Source: Lachnospiraceae bacterium (lineage in GTDB: Bacteria; Bacillota; Clostridia; Lachnospirales; Lachnospiraceae). From it: a DNA stretch of 64,000 bases. Below are positions 52,226 to 60,291 of this stretch, in pieces (positions within the stretch are counted from its first letter, which is position 1; each line of letters begins with the position of its first letter). The notes below the pieces were generated by a model that saw only the letters and a program-made list of their open reading frames with translations, was not told where the DNA came from and searched no databases. Made by a program: the position numbers and the translations under genes. Location: NCBI GenBank assembly GCA_024403235.1, contig JAKSSF010000004.1, positions 1-64,000 of the forward strand. The letters are read 5' to 3'.

Positions 52226-52804
52226 ATGAGAAGACGAAATGGACTTAGCTTCGCAAAAAGACGAAAAACAATTAGTTCTGAAATTGTGAAGGAAATTTTC
52301 AGTTGGATATTTGGAAGTTTGGCTTGTATTTTTATTGCCTTTGTATTGGTGTATTCCGTTGGGATGAAGACCACTGTCATTGGTGTTTCTATGGAAAATA
52401 CCCTTTATAATGGTCAAGAAATTCTAGTCAATAGAATCAAAGGGAAAACCTTGCCACCGCATATTGGAGATGTTGTTGTTTTTTATCCCAATGGCAACAA
52501 GAATACTCATTATTATGTGAAAAGAGTAGTGGCAGGTCCCGGAGACCGGGTGCAAATCAAAAATGGCATTTTATATGTGAACCGTGAAATCGTGGAATAT
52601 GGATTTGATAAAATTGCAGATCCCGGTATTGCAGAAAATGAGTTAAAATTAGAACAAAATGAATATTTTGTAATGGGAGACAATTGTAACAATAGTGAGG
52701 ACAGTCGTTCCGGTAATATTGGTCTGGTAAAAAGAAATACCATAGAAGGAACGGCCTGGCTGCATCTTCCCAAGGCAGGTAGAGGAATAGGATTTATTCA
52801 TTAA
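52226..52804 (+). CDS. lepB: Signal peptidase I
   Basis: Type I signal peptidase (S26) that removes signal peptides on the outer face of the membrane. The 192-residue protein has a basic N-terminus, one membrane helix (about 28-50), box B with the catalytic Ser in GVSMENTL near 55, box D with the catalytic Lys in VKRVVAGPGD near 98, and box E GDNCNNSEDSR near 151. It is one of two such genes that flank rbgA. The short length fits the Gram-positive type. It starts 14 bases after the rplS terminator, and the spacing suggests that a promoter lies within or just before it. Confidence 0.93.
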   Translation: MRRRNGLSFAKRRKTISSEIVKEIFSWIFGSLACIFIAFVLVYSVGMKTTVIGVSMENTLYNGQEILVNRIKGKTLPPHIGDVVVFYPNGNKNTHYYVKRVVAGPGDRVQIKNGILYVNREIVEYGFDKIADPGIAENELKLEQNEYFVMGDNCNNSEDSRSGNIGLVKRNTIEGTAWLHLPKAGRGIGFIH

Positions 52805-52831
52805 TTGAAACAGAAGGTAATGAGGAAATAG

Positions 52832-53680
52832 ATGAATTATCAGTGGTATCCTGGTCATATGACAAAAGCAAAGCGTATGATGCAGGAGGATATTAAGTTA
52901 ATTGATTTGATTATAGAATTGGTAGATGCTAGAATACCTTTAAGCAGTAGAAATCCGGATATTGATCAGCTTGGTGCCGGGAAAGCAAGATTGATCTTGT
53001 TAAACAAATCGGATTTGGCAGATGGGAAACGAAATCAGGAATGGCTTTCTTATTTTGCTAGCAAAGGTATTAAGGCATTGGAGATTAATTCCCAGAAAGG
53101 CACCGGGTTAAAGGCGATTCAAGCAGCTGTAAATGAGGTGTGTAAGGAAAAGATTGAACGAGACCTGAAACGAGGAATCAAAAATCGACCGGTTCGTACC
53201 ATGGTAGTAGGAATACCCAATGTAGGGAAGTCCACTTTTATCAATTCTTATGCAGGAAAGGCTTGTACCAAAACTGGAAATAAGCCGGGTGTGACCAAAG
53301 GAAAGCAGTGGATTCGTTTGGGGAAGGGCTTGGAGCTGTTAGATACGCCAGGAATTCTGTGGCCCAAATTTGAAGACCAAAGTGTCGGCATGAAGCTGGC
53401 CTTTATTGGTTCTATCAATGATGAAATTTTGATTTCAGAGGAATTGGCGACAGACTTCATTTCCTATATCGCGCCTTTATATCCCAAGGCGATTCTAACT
53501 AGATATGAGATAGAAGAAGAACTGGATGGTCCGGTAAAGATTTTGGAAGCTATTGCGAAAAAAAGAGGCTGCTATAAAAAAGGGCAGGAGCTGGACTATG
53601 AGAAAGCCGCAATGATTTTAATGGATGACTTCCGCAGCGGGAAATTAGGCCGAATTAGTTTGGAAACCATACCCCAATAA
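52832..53680 (+). CDS. rbgA: Ribosome biogenesis GTPase RbgA (YlqF)
   Basis: RbgA is a circularly permuted GTPase required for late 50S assembly in Bacillus. The 282-residue protein begins YQWYPGHMTKAKRMM, has the permuted order G4 (NKSDLAD near 58), G5, G1 (VGIPNVGKSTFIN near 126) and G3 (DTPGILWP near 171), and a C-terminal ANTAR-like RNA-binding domain. All GTP-binding motifs are intact. GAGGAAATAG precedes ATG. Lies between two signal peptidase genes. Confidence 0.95.
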   Translation: MNYQWYPGHMTKAKRMMQEDIKLIDLIIELVDARIPLSSRNPDIDQLGAGKARLILLNKSDLADGKRNQEWLSYFASKGIKALEINSQKGTGLKAIQAAVNEVCKEKIERDLKRGIKNRPVRTMVVGIPNVGKSTFINSYAGKACTKTGNKPGVTKGKQWIRLGKGLELLDTPGILWPKFEDQSVGMKLAFIGSINDEILISEELATDFISYIAPLYPKAILTRYEIEEELDGPVKILEAIAKKRGCYKKGQELDYEKAAMILMDDFRSGKLGRISLETIPQ

Positions 53681-53708
53681 AAAAGTACAAGAGATTGAGG
53701 AATAAGCT

Positions 53709-54248
53709 ATGAAAAGTTTTTTGAAAGAAATTTTGAGCACCAGTATATATTTATTAACGGTATTGTTACTGACCTATCTTTTTGTGCATTTTGTAGGACA
53801 AAGAACGCAGGTGGTAGGCAGTTCTATGGAGAGTACCTTAAGTGATGGAGATAATCTGTTGGTAGATAAGATCACCTATCGTTTCCATAAACCGGAGCGC
53901 TTTGATATTATTGTTTTTCCATTCCAATATGAGGAAAATACTTATTTTATTAAGCGTATTATTGGTATGCCTTATGAAACTGTTCAAATTGACAGAAGCG
54001 GCAATATTTATATCAATGGAGAAATTCTGCCGGAGTCTTATGGAAGAGAAGTGATTGCAGATCCGGGACTTGCCATCGAGCCCATCACCCTTGGAGAAGA
54101 TGAGTACTTTGTACTGGGAGATAATCGTAATAATAGTACGGATAGCAGAGACCCCAGTGTTGGAGTCATTCATCGAAAGAAAATTATGGGTAGAGCCTTT
54201 GTAAGAATTTTCCCATTGAATAAACTCAGTAAGATTCAGCATCAATAG
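53709..54248 (+). CDS. lepB: Signal peptidase I (second copy)
   Basis: A 179-residue S26 signal peptidase. It has one membrane helix (about 8-28), the catalytic Ser in VVGSSMESTL near 40, the catalytic Lys in YFIKRIIGMP near 81, and box E GDNRNNSTDSRDPSVG near 138. It differs considerably from the copy at 52226, so it is an old duplicate and probably has a different client range. TTGAGGAATAAG precedes ATG. It lies 14 bases before the remains of the rnhB N-terminus. Confidence 0.94.
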   Translation: MKSFLKEILSTSIYLLTVLLLTYLFVHFVGQRTQVVGSSMESTLSDGDNLLVDKITYRFHKPERFDIIVFPFQYEENTYFIKRIIGMPYETVQIDRSGNIYINGEILPESYGREVIADPGLAIEPITLGEDEYFVLGDNRNNSTDSRDPSVGVIHRKKIMGRAFVRIFPLNKLSKIQHQ

Positions 54249-54262
54249 GGAAATAGAGGATA

Positions 54263-54936
54263 ATGAAATTGGAAGAAAAAATCGGTGTTATTAAAAATAC
54301 CTTAAAAAATGCATCCTGGGAAGAATTGCCCGGTTTATTGGAGAAGCTGGGAGACAGTATGAGCAGTTAGGCTATGTATGTGGTATTGATGAAGTGGGCA
54401 GAGGACCTTTGGCCGGACCGGTTGTTGCCTGTGCCATTATTTTGCCGAAAGATTGTCAACTGCTATATATTAATGATTCCAAGCAATTGTCCGAAAAAAA
54501 GAGAGAAGAGTTGTATGACCAGATAAAGGAAGTGGCTATTTCCATAGGAATCGGCATAGTATCTCCCCAAAGAATTGATGAAATCAATATTTTGCAGGCA
54601 ACCTATGAAGCCATGCGAGAAGCAATTAGTCAGTTGGATCCCAAGCCGGCAGTGCTGTTAAACGATGCGGTGACTATTCCGGGAGTGGATATCAAACAAG
54701 TGCCTATTATTAAAGGAGATGCAAAAAGTATTTCCATAGGAGCGGCCTCTATTATTGCCAAGGTTACAAGAGATCGTATGATGAAGGACTATGGAGAAGT
54801 GTTTCCGGAATATGATTTTCCTTCTAACAAGGGATACGGTAGTGCATCCCATATTAAAGCCTTGCAGGAAGTAGGTCCTTGTCCCATACATAGAAGAAGT
54901 TTTATTGGAAACTTTGTTAAACTGAATGAGGTATAA
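54263..54936 (+). pseudogene. rnhB: Ribonuclease HII, frame disrupted near the N-terminus
   Basis: RNase HII removes ribonucleotides from DNA. The catalytic domain is read in one frame up to 54936 and is intact: [15 protein letters not shown] (54382 on), [21 protein letters not shown]. Going upstream in that frame, no ATG, GTG or TTG exists before the first catalytic Asp and Glu until the stop at 54292; the GTG at 54394 lies after them, so a protein starting there would be inactive. Another frame, beginning at ATG 54263 with GAGGA before it, encodes 35 residues ([13 protein letters not shown], then [13 protein letters not shown]) that look like the start of the N-terminal domain of long RNase HII and stop at 54368-54370. 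The two parts fit one gene that lost an internal piece of a size that breaks the frame. A ribosomal -1 shift is possible but no convincing site is seen at the junction. Confidence 0.8.
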
Positions 54937-54939
54937 TCC

Positions 54940-56718
54940 ATGGCATTGGATTTATTAGGATTATTTTCTAATAGTAATACAAAAGCACAGAATCTAAATA
55001 CCAGTGAACAGCCAGACCCTGTTCTAAAAGCAAAAATCAATGCGCAGGTTGCAAAAGAAATCCGTTCCCTTCAGGTGGGCAGTACCATCCAGGGAGAAGT
55101 GGTTTCTGTAAAAGGCGATGAAATCAGTCTGGCTCTCAAAAATCTGCTCTTGCAGGCAAGGGTAGATCAGAACATTTCTTTGTCCAAAGGAGATGTTCTT
55201 TCTTTTCAAGTCAAAAGTAATACGCAAAACGGACTTGCTCTTAGTCCTTTGTTTATCAATACGGCAACTGATCCAAATGCAGCAAAAGCGTTGCAGATGG
55301 CAGGCTTACCGGTTAATGAGAAAAATCTTTTATTGACCGGTACCTTGATGGAAAAAGGCATGCCCATTGATAAGAATTCTTTGTTAAGTCTGCATAAGGA
55401 GATGATGCTCCATGCAGAAAGTGAAGTGAGGGATATCGTTACCCTTCGTCAAATGCAAATTCCTATTACAAGTGAACATTTGGAACAACTGCAGCACTAT
55501 GAAAATAGCCAGCATTATTTGGCAGATACTTTTTCGGAGATTGGAGAATCTTTAACGGCTGAGTTGGAAAACTGGATTGCTAATAATGAGACCGATAAGG
55601 CAGCCGCATTTTTGAACGAACTGTCAACCCTTATGGAAGTGGAACCTGACGACGTTGGAGAACCTACAGCAGAAAGAAATGCTTTTTCAGAGAAAGAGAC
55701 AGTGGGGAATTCTTCCGGTGAAGGAGGGCAGGTTCTGACCAAAGAAAACACAGAGGAAGAAACAGGTGTTTCCCAAAAGTCTGGTCAGTTGTCATCAGAA
55801 ATAGAAGCGAAAGCGGAATTGGCAAAAGAAATAGATAGTTTACGAGAAAGTGCTACTGCAAATAAAGAAAATAGTGTTATTGAAAAAAATACGCTTGTTA
55901 CGGAGAACTCCCAAGGTTCCTCTTCTGTGAAAGAGGAAAATCCTATACAGGATCAAAAGAGTTTGGCTCTTTCCACAGAAGAAAAGCAGGTAGTAGAGAA
56001 TAAAGAAATACATACGGCAGACCTTTTACGAAATCTTGCCAAAGCAGTGGAAGAGGGAGTCGATGGGAAAGAGATAGGAAAGCTTTTCTCTAAAACCTGG
56101 TCTCAGACAATGAAAGAAAACTGGTTATTAGAACCAAAGCAAGTGGAAGAAAAAGAAGAAGTGAAGGATTATTACGGGAAATTAGCAAAGCAAAGTGCCA
56201 AATTAGAGAATCTAGTCAAAGCCTTCACAGGAACAGAAAGTGCTAGTTTTAAAGAAGTACATAATACCACTTCCAACTTGGATTTTATGAATCAGGTGAA
56301 TCAGATGTATACCTATTTACAATTGCCATTGAAACTACAGAATCAAAATGGCAACGGTGAGTTATATGTCTATACCAATAAGAAGAACTTGGCAAAGGAC
56401 AATGGGGAGATTACCGCATTACTACATCTGGGTATGGATCATCTGGGAAATATGGATATCTTCATTTCCTTAAAGAATGGGCAGGATGTAAGCACCAAAT
56501 TCTATCTGGAAAAGGAAGAGTACTTGGATTTCTTGGAGTCTAAGATGGATATCCTTACTTCCAGACTGGAAAAAAGAGGCTATACCTGTGAAGCCAAAGC
56601 CTTGCTACGAGAAGAAATGCAAAACAGTAGCCCTATAGATAAAATGATGGAAGGCACCAATAGTATTCCTGCCGGTACAACAGTTCTTTCCAAGAAAGCC
56701 TTTGATGTACGGGCATAA
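54940..56718 (+). CDS. FliK-like / YlqG-type protein of unknown function
   Basis: A 592-residue protein in the position of ylqG. The C-terminal part (about 445-560) resembles the flagellar hook-length control domain (QLPLKLQNQNGNGELYVYTNKK, then GMDHLGNMDIFISLKNGQDV). The N-terminal part (about 35-110) is a beta-rich segment (VGSTIQGEVVSVKGDEISLAL). The middle (about 235-330) is Glu/Ser/Lys-rich and disordered. No signal peptide is present. No flagellar gene is found near it except the FlhB-tail-like gene downstream, so the pair seems to have left flagellar context. It starts three bases after the rnhB stop. Function unknown. Confidence 0.72.
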   Translation: MALDLLGLFSNSNTKAQNLNTSEQPDPVLKAKINAQVAKEIRSLQVGSTIQGEVVSVKGDEISLALKNLLLQARVDQNISLSKGDVLSFQVKSNTQNGLALSPLFINTATDPNAAKALQMAGLPVNEKNLLLTGTLMEKGMPIDKNSLLSLHKEMMLHAESEVRDIVTLRQMQIPITSEHLEQLQHYENSQHYLADTFSEIGESLTAELENWIANNETDKAAAFLNELSTLMEVEPDDVGEPTAERNAFSEKETVGNSSGEGGQVLTKENTEEETGVSQKSGQLSSEIEAKAELAKEIDSLRESATANKENSVIEKNTLVTENSQGSSSVKEENPIQDQKSLALSTEEKQVVENKEIHTADLLRNLAKAVEEGVDGKEIGKLFSKTWSQTMKENWLLEPKQVEEKEEVKDYYGKLAKQSAKLENLVKAFTGTESASFKEVHNTTSNLDFMNQVNQMYTYLQLPLKLQNQNGNGELYVYTNKKNLAKDNGEITALLHLGMDHLGNMDIFISLKNGQDVSTKFYLEKEEYLDFLESKMDILTSRLEKRGYTCEAKALLREEMQNSSPIDKMMEGTNSIPAGTTVLSKKAFDVRA

Positions 56719-56756
56719 TGTATTGTAGAACGAAAGTTATGAAATCTTCTCAATTT

Positions 56757-56785
56757 TTGATAATTGATAACACAGCAAATATAAC
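56757..56785 (+). promoter_or_regulatory. Sigma-A promoter for the flhB-like gene and yraN
   Basis: TTGATA (56757-56762), 17-base spacer, TATAAC (56780-56785), located in the 127-base gap before the FlhB-like gene. Confidence 0.5.
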
Positions 56786-56845
56786 AGTAGATTTCAAATG
56801 AACGCAAAGGAAACATCTGTTATATAGATTGAAAAGGAAACAGAA

Positions 56846-57127
56846 ATGGCAAATCAGCCAGACAATAAACCCAAGCAGGCTATTGCATTGGAATATGATC
56901 CCACAGAAGATGCGCCGAAAGTCATCGCCAGTGGACGAGGGCTAATCGCAGAAAAGATTATAGAAAAGGCAAAAGAAGCTAATGTTCCTGTCCATAAGGA
57001 TGAAAAATTGGCCAGTACCCTGTCCAAATTAGAGATTGGAGAGATGATTCCACCGGAATTGTATGAAGTAGTGGCTGAAATCCTGGTCTTTGTGGATGCT
57101 ATGGATAAGATTCGGGCAAAGATGTAA
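56846..57127 (+). CDS. Orphan FlhB C-terminal-domain-like protein (YlqH type)
   Basis: A 93-residue protein matching the cytoplasmic switch domain of FlhB/YscU without its membrane part. The core is AIALEYDPTEDAPKVIASGRG, where FlhB has the self-cleaving N-P-T-H; here it is Y-D-P-T-E, so Asn and His of the cleavage site are missing and self-cleavage is not expected. It continues LIAEKIIEKAKEANVPVHKD and IPPELYEVVAEILVFV as in YlqH. Such orphan copies are common in Firmicutes next to rnhB and yraN; function is not established. Confidence 0.85.
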   Translation: MANQPDNKPKQAIALEYDPTEDAPKVIASGRGLIAEKIIEKAKEANVPVHKDEKLASTLSKLEIGEMIPPELYEVVAEILVFVDAMDKIRAKM

Positions 57128-57139
57128 GGAGGGATTTCT

Positions 57140-57502
57140 ATAAATAAGAGAGCAGTAGGCAGTTTTTATGAAGAACAGGCTGCCAAATACCTGGAAGAAA
57201 AAGGGTATCGTATCCTAGAACGAAACTTTCATGCAGGAAAAATCGGGGAAATTGATATTATTGCCAAAAGTGCAGATGGATATCTAACCTTTATCGAGTG
57301 TAAATATAGAGAAAACACAGAGAAAGGAGATCCACTGGATACCATTGACTATAGAAAACAACGGCAAATATGCAAAGCAGCCCTATATTACATGAAAAGA
57401 AAAGGCTTTTCCTTGGAAACACCATGTCGTTTTGATGTGATTGCATACTATGGAGATGGCGCAATGCACCATATAACGGATGCTTTTTCATTTTTCTTAT
57501 AA
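57140..57502 (+). CDS. yraN: YraN family endonuclease-like protein, ATA in place of the start codon
   Basis: A 120-residue member of UPF0102/YraN, with the PD-(D/E)xK-like nuclease fold of Holliday junction resolvase relatives. The frame reads NKRAVGSFYEEQAAKYLEEKGYRILERNF (in adjoining parts), KIGEIDIIAK with the conserved Glu and Asp, FIECKYR with the Glu and Lys, DYRKQRQI, and RFDVIAYYGDG. The usual initiator position is ATA (57140-57142), seven bases after a strong AGGAGG. No ATG, GTG or TTG occurs in frame between the preceding stop and the middle of the protein. The gene is otherwise whole, so either AUA is used poorly as initiator or this is a recent start-codon loss. It follows the FlhB-like gene by 12 bases. 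Confidence 0.8.
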   Translation: MNKRAVGSFYEEQAAKYLEEKGYRILERNFHAGKIGEIDIIAKSADGYLTFIECKYRENTEKGDPLDTIDYRKQRQICKAALYYMKRKGFSLETPCRFDVIAYYGDGAMHHITDAFSFFL

Positions 57503-57897
57503 TAATATTCACATTTGTGTATAGTATCTTTATCATTTATATACAATTCAAAATACCAATCACCTATTTTTGAAAAAAATTTTATTCGTTCTAATTCCAT
57601 TCATATAAAATCCCATTGAAAAATAGAATATTATTACAAAATCATCTTCATTTTTTTTATGAAAAAGCGAAAAAGTGAAAATATTACTATGGCAAATGAA
57701 AATAATTTTATCGAAAATGAAAAATAACGATTGTTCTGTGCTTGCATATGTGGAAAATATGCTGTAAAATCAAGGAAAAGTATAAAATTATCCACACTAG
57801 CGTCGTTATGTTGAGTGTGAAAATTATTTGCAAATTCATGTGTGTAGAAAATAGAATATTTTGTCAGTTTGTGTTTTAGACGAACAGGAGGAAACTT
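57503..57897 (+). other. AT-rich intergenic region before the surface cassette
   Basis: A 395-base stretch with very high AT content and no supported gene. It holds the surface-cassette promoter (57742-57770) and a leader of about 120 bases in which CACACT (57794-57799) can pair with AGTGTG (57815-57820). No IS end, tRNA or attachment site was seen in it. Confidence 0.7.
57742..57770 (+). promoter_or_regulatory. Sigma-A promoter of the surface cassette
   Basis: TTGCAT (57742-57747), exact 17-base spacer, TAAAAT (57765-57770). The predicted start leaves a leader of about 120 bases before the ATG at 57898. Confidence 0.6.
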
Positions 57898-59853
57898 ATG
57901 AAGGGTATGAGAAAGTGGAAAAGATTTTTAGCAATGTTACTAGTAGCATTGATGGTAAGCACATTAGTGCCGGTGGATGCGTTGGCTATGGAAGAAGAAA
58001 TACCACCAGAGTTAGCTGCAATTATTGCACAAGCGCATGAAGAAGAACTTGAAAGGCAAAGACAAGCGCAGGCTGCGGCTTTGGAAGCGGCAAAAGCGGC
58101 TGGAGAGTTTGTAGATTTGTCTGAAGAGCCATCTTTGGATGTATCTAAAGAAGAGGCTGGTTTGATCGGTGAGATTCTTGACAAATATTTCTCTGATTAT
58201 GAAGAACCTGAGCTTGAAGAAGATCAATATGAATATACTACAGTACATTATACTTGTGTAGATTATTTGGATCCTGAAACTGGAGAAGAATATCCTTTTG
58301 TTGTAGGATGTGACTATGCTGAAGTAGGAGAAGAAGTACCGATAGCTATTAATCCAGAGGTTTGGGAGATGATAGAGGCGGCTGGTGAGGTTAAGTTAGT
58401 GCCGACAATAGTTGATGTCACAGCGCCAAATGGTACAATTAATACGGCAAATAATACTATTGCAGGTAAAAGAAATATCTATTTCTTCTTTTATAGAGAT
58501 AGAAGTGGTGAAAGTAATACGGATGACACTCCATCTAAAAAAACCAAGACCATTACTATACATACAAAAGGTAGTGGAGAGTATGTCTATGATGGAACTG
58601 TACATAGAGCAGGCGATATTGATGTTCTCGATCAGGTAATTGATGGTCGTAATTATAGAGTTACAGGTGTTGAAGCAGTACCAGTGAATGCACAGGATGT
58701 TGGTACATACGTGTCTAGTTTCGTGTATAGTGATAAAGGTATAAAAGTGTTTGATGTTACTGAGGATTTTACCGGCACAAAATATGAAGTAACAGATCAA
58801 TTTGAAGTAATACTTGAGCCTTCAACAATTGTAATTACACCACGCCCCGTTGAAATTACTTCTTGTGATGCTTCCAAAGTATATGATGGTGCAGTATTTG
58901 CAGATAAAGATTACCAGAAATATACTGTTGTGAAAGGAAGTATCATAGAAAGAGATAACATCCAGATGGTATTTGCTGGATCGCCTTATGCATATGTTGG
59001 CGAATATGAAAATACATTTAGTGCCTACAGTAAGAATGAAAAAGCTTTAGAAAACTATTCTTTCACATATAATTTTGGTAAATTAACAATCAAGCCAAGC
59101 CCAGTTACAATTGTATCTGAAGATGCAAAAAAGGTATTTGATGGGAAAAAATTTGATGATAATGATTATCAAAAATATACAATAGATGGAAAAATTGCAG
59201 TAAAAGATGATGTTCAAATTGTCTTTGCAGAATCTCCATATGAAGTCAATACATATGAGAATAAGTTTGAGATTTATATTGAGGATGAAGCTGCAAGAAA
59301 GAATTATGAGTTTACTACCAAGTTTGGTACATTGACAATTTCAGCAGCTGAAAGTAAGCCAGTTGTTGATCCAATTAATCCTACACCTACACCAAATCCC
59401 GGCCCAACTGGTGGCGGTGGCGGTACAGATGCTCCGGTTACCACTGAAACCGAGACTACACCGGTATTCCCGACTATTACAAATGCTCCTGTAGCACCTA
59501 CTGTAGTGAATGCATTAACTAACACAACACCTGTTGTTGCAGCGGTTGCAAATAATGACCAGTTCCCTATGTTAGTAGTAGAGGAACCTGAAGCACCTGA
59601 AAATGATCCTGCACCAGCAGCTCCTGCAGTTGTTCAGATTGCTGATGAAGAAACACCTTTAGCAAATGTTTTATTAGATCATGATCATCTTGATTGTATC
59701 TTGCATCTCTTATTGATGCTTGGTGCTATTGTTATCTTTGGTGTTTATACGCATAACCATAAGAAATTGCAGTCAGAGATTCAGGAATTAGAAGAAGCTA
59801 TTGAAGGCAGAAAGAGCGGTAAAATTACTTCTGCTCGTAAACATGTAGCTTAA
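57898..59853 (+). CDS. Surface protein with MBG-like repeats and C-terminal membrane anchor
   Basis: A 651-residue predicted surface protein. It has a signal peptide (about 1-30; LAMLLVALMVSTLVPVDALA), a Glu/Ala/Arg-rich helical segment (31-75), a beta-rich region, and two tandem MBG-like domains of about 85 residues (near 317-400 and 402-480; each holds K-V-Y/F-D-G and ends GTLTI or GKLTI). A Pro/Thr/Gly-rich stalk follows (about 485-590), then a membrane helix (near 600-617; ILHLLLMLGAIVIFGVY) and a basic and acidic cytoplasmic tail that may coil. No LPxTG is present, so anchoring is by the membrane helix. AGGAGGAAACTT precedes ATG. Two small membrane protein genes follow on the same transcript. 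Function unknown; adhesion or structural role is a guess. Confidence 0.82.
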   Translation: MKGMRKWKRFLAMLLVALMVSTLVPVDALAMEEEIPPELAAIIAQAHEEELERQRQAQAAALEAAKAAGEFVDLSEEPSLDVSKEEAGLIGEILDKYFSDYEEPELEEDQYEYTTVHYTCVDYLDPETGEEYPFVVGCDYAEVGEEVPIAINPEVWEMIEAAGEVKLVPTIVDVTAPNGTINTANNTIAGKRNIYFFFYRDRSGESNTDDTPSKKTKTITIHTKGSGEYVYDGTVHRAGDIDVLDQVIDGRNYRVTGVEAVPVNAQDVGTYVSSFVYSDKGIKVFDVTEDFTGTKYEVTDQFEVILEPSTIVITPRPVEITSCDASKVYDGAVFADKDYQKYTVVKGSIIERDNIQMVFAGSPYAYVGEYENTFSAYSKNEKALENYSFTYNFGKLTIKPSPVTIVSEDAKKVFDGKKFDDNDYQKYTIDGKIAVKDDVQIVFAESPYEVNTYENKFEIYIEDEAARKNYEFTTKFGTLTISAAESKPVVDPINPTPTPNPGPTGGGGGTDAPVTTETETTPVFPTITNAPVAPTVVNALTNTTPVVAAVANNDQFPMLVVEEPEAPENDPAPAAPAVVQIADEETPLANVLLDHDHLDCILHLLLMLGAIVIFGVYTHNHKKLQSEIQELEEAIEGRKSGKITSARKHVA

Positions 59854-59870
59854 TCGGGGAGGTCTGTGCT

Positions 59871-60062
59871 ATGTTAGAGAATTTTTATGGCTTTTCTCAT
59901 AATGTTGGATTGCATGTATACACCATCCCTACGCTTGTAGTTGCATTGGTGTTAGTTGTTATGGTTTTGGTACATAACCATAATCAGAAAAAGAGACAAA
60001 AAGATTTTGAAGAGGAAATGGAAAAGAAATTTCCCGGTTACAAAGATAGCGTAACAGGTTAA
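59871..60062 (+). CDS. Small membrane protein A of the surface cassette
   Basis: A 63-residue protein: a short outer part (MLENFYGFSHNVGLHVY), a membrane helix (TIPTLVVALVLVVMVLV, about 18-34) and a charged cytoplasmic tail (HNHNQKKRQKDFEEEMEKKF). It aligns by eye with the next small protein over the segment V-G-x(6)-P-T-x-x-V-x-A-L, so the two are paralogues. I recognise no family. It begins 17 bases after the surface-protein stop with GGGAGG upstream, which supports coding and co-expression. Confidence 0.75.
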   Translation: MLENFYGFSHNVGLHVYTIPTLVVALVLVVMVLVHNHNQKKRQKDFEEEMEKKFPGYKDSVTG

Positions 60063-60076
60063 AAGGAGGCTATTTC

Positions 60077-60247
60077 ATGACTCATTTGATTGAACATACA
60101 AAAGTTGGTTTTTGTTGGTGGGATGTACCTACATTTTTAGTGCTAGCATTAGTAGTGGGTGTGTTTGTTTATAATTCTATCAAATTGAACAAGAAGAAAT
60201 CTGAATTAGAAGATCAGTTAGAAGAATTAGAGAAGAGTACAATTTAA
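60077..60247 (+). CDS. Small membrane protein B of the surface cassette
   Basis: A 56-residue protein beginning MTHLIEHTKVGFCWWDVPTF, with a membrane helix (LVLALVVGVFVYN, about 20-34) and a Lys/Glu-rich tail (KLNKKKSELEDQLEELEKS) that would form a coiled coil. It has an excellent AAAGGAGG site 7 bases before ATG. It shares V-G-x(6)-P-T-x-x-V-x-A-L with the preceding small protein. The tail heptads resemble the tail of the large surface protein (KLQSEIQELEEAIE), so the three products may meet in the membrane. Function unknown. Confidence 0.75.
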   Translation: MTHLIEHTKVGFCWWDVPTFLVLALVVGVFVYNSIKLNKKKSELEDQLEELEKSTI

Positions 60248-60291
60248 TTTACTCATATTTGTATAAGTAAGTAATATTGATAAGAATGATA

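Noticed and set aside
54300..54312. A-rich TTAAAAAAT as a -1 slippery site in rnhB
   Set aside because: A shift here would replace the well-coding [11 protein letters not shown] segment by unrelated residues, so it does not explain the gene structure.
57503..57741. AT-rich stretch as a possible mobile-element border or replication origin
   Set aside because: No inverted repeat ends, no integrase or transposase, no DnaA-box cluster and no dnaA or parAB neighbour were seen.
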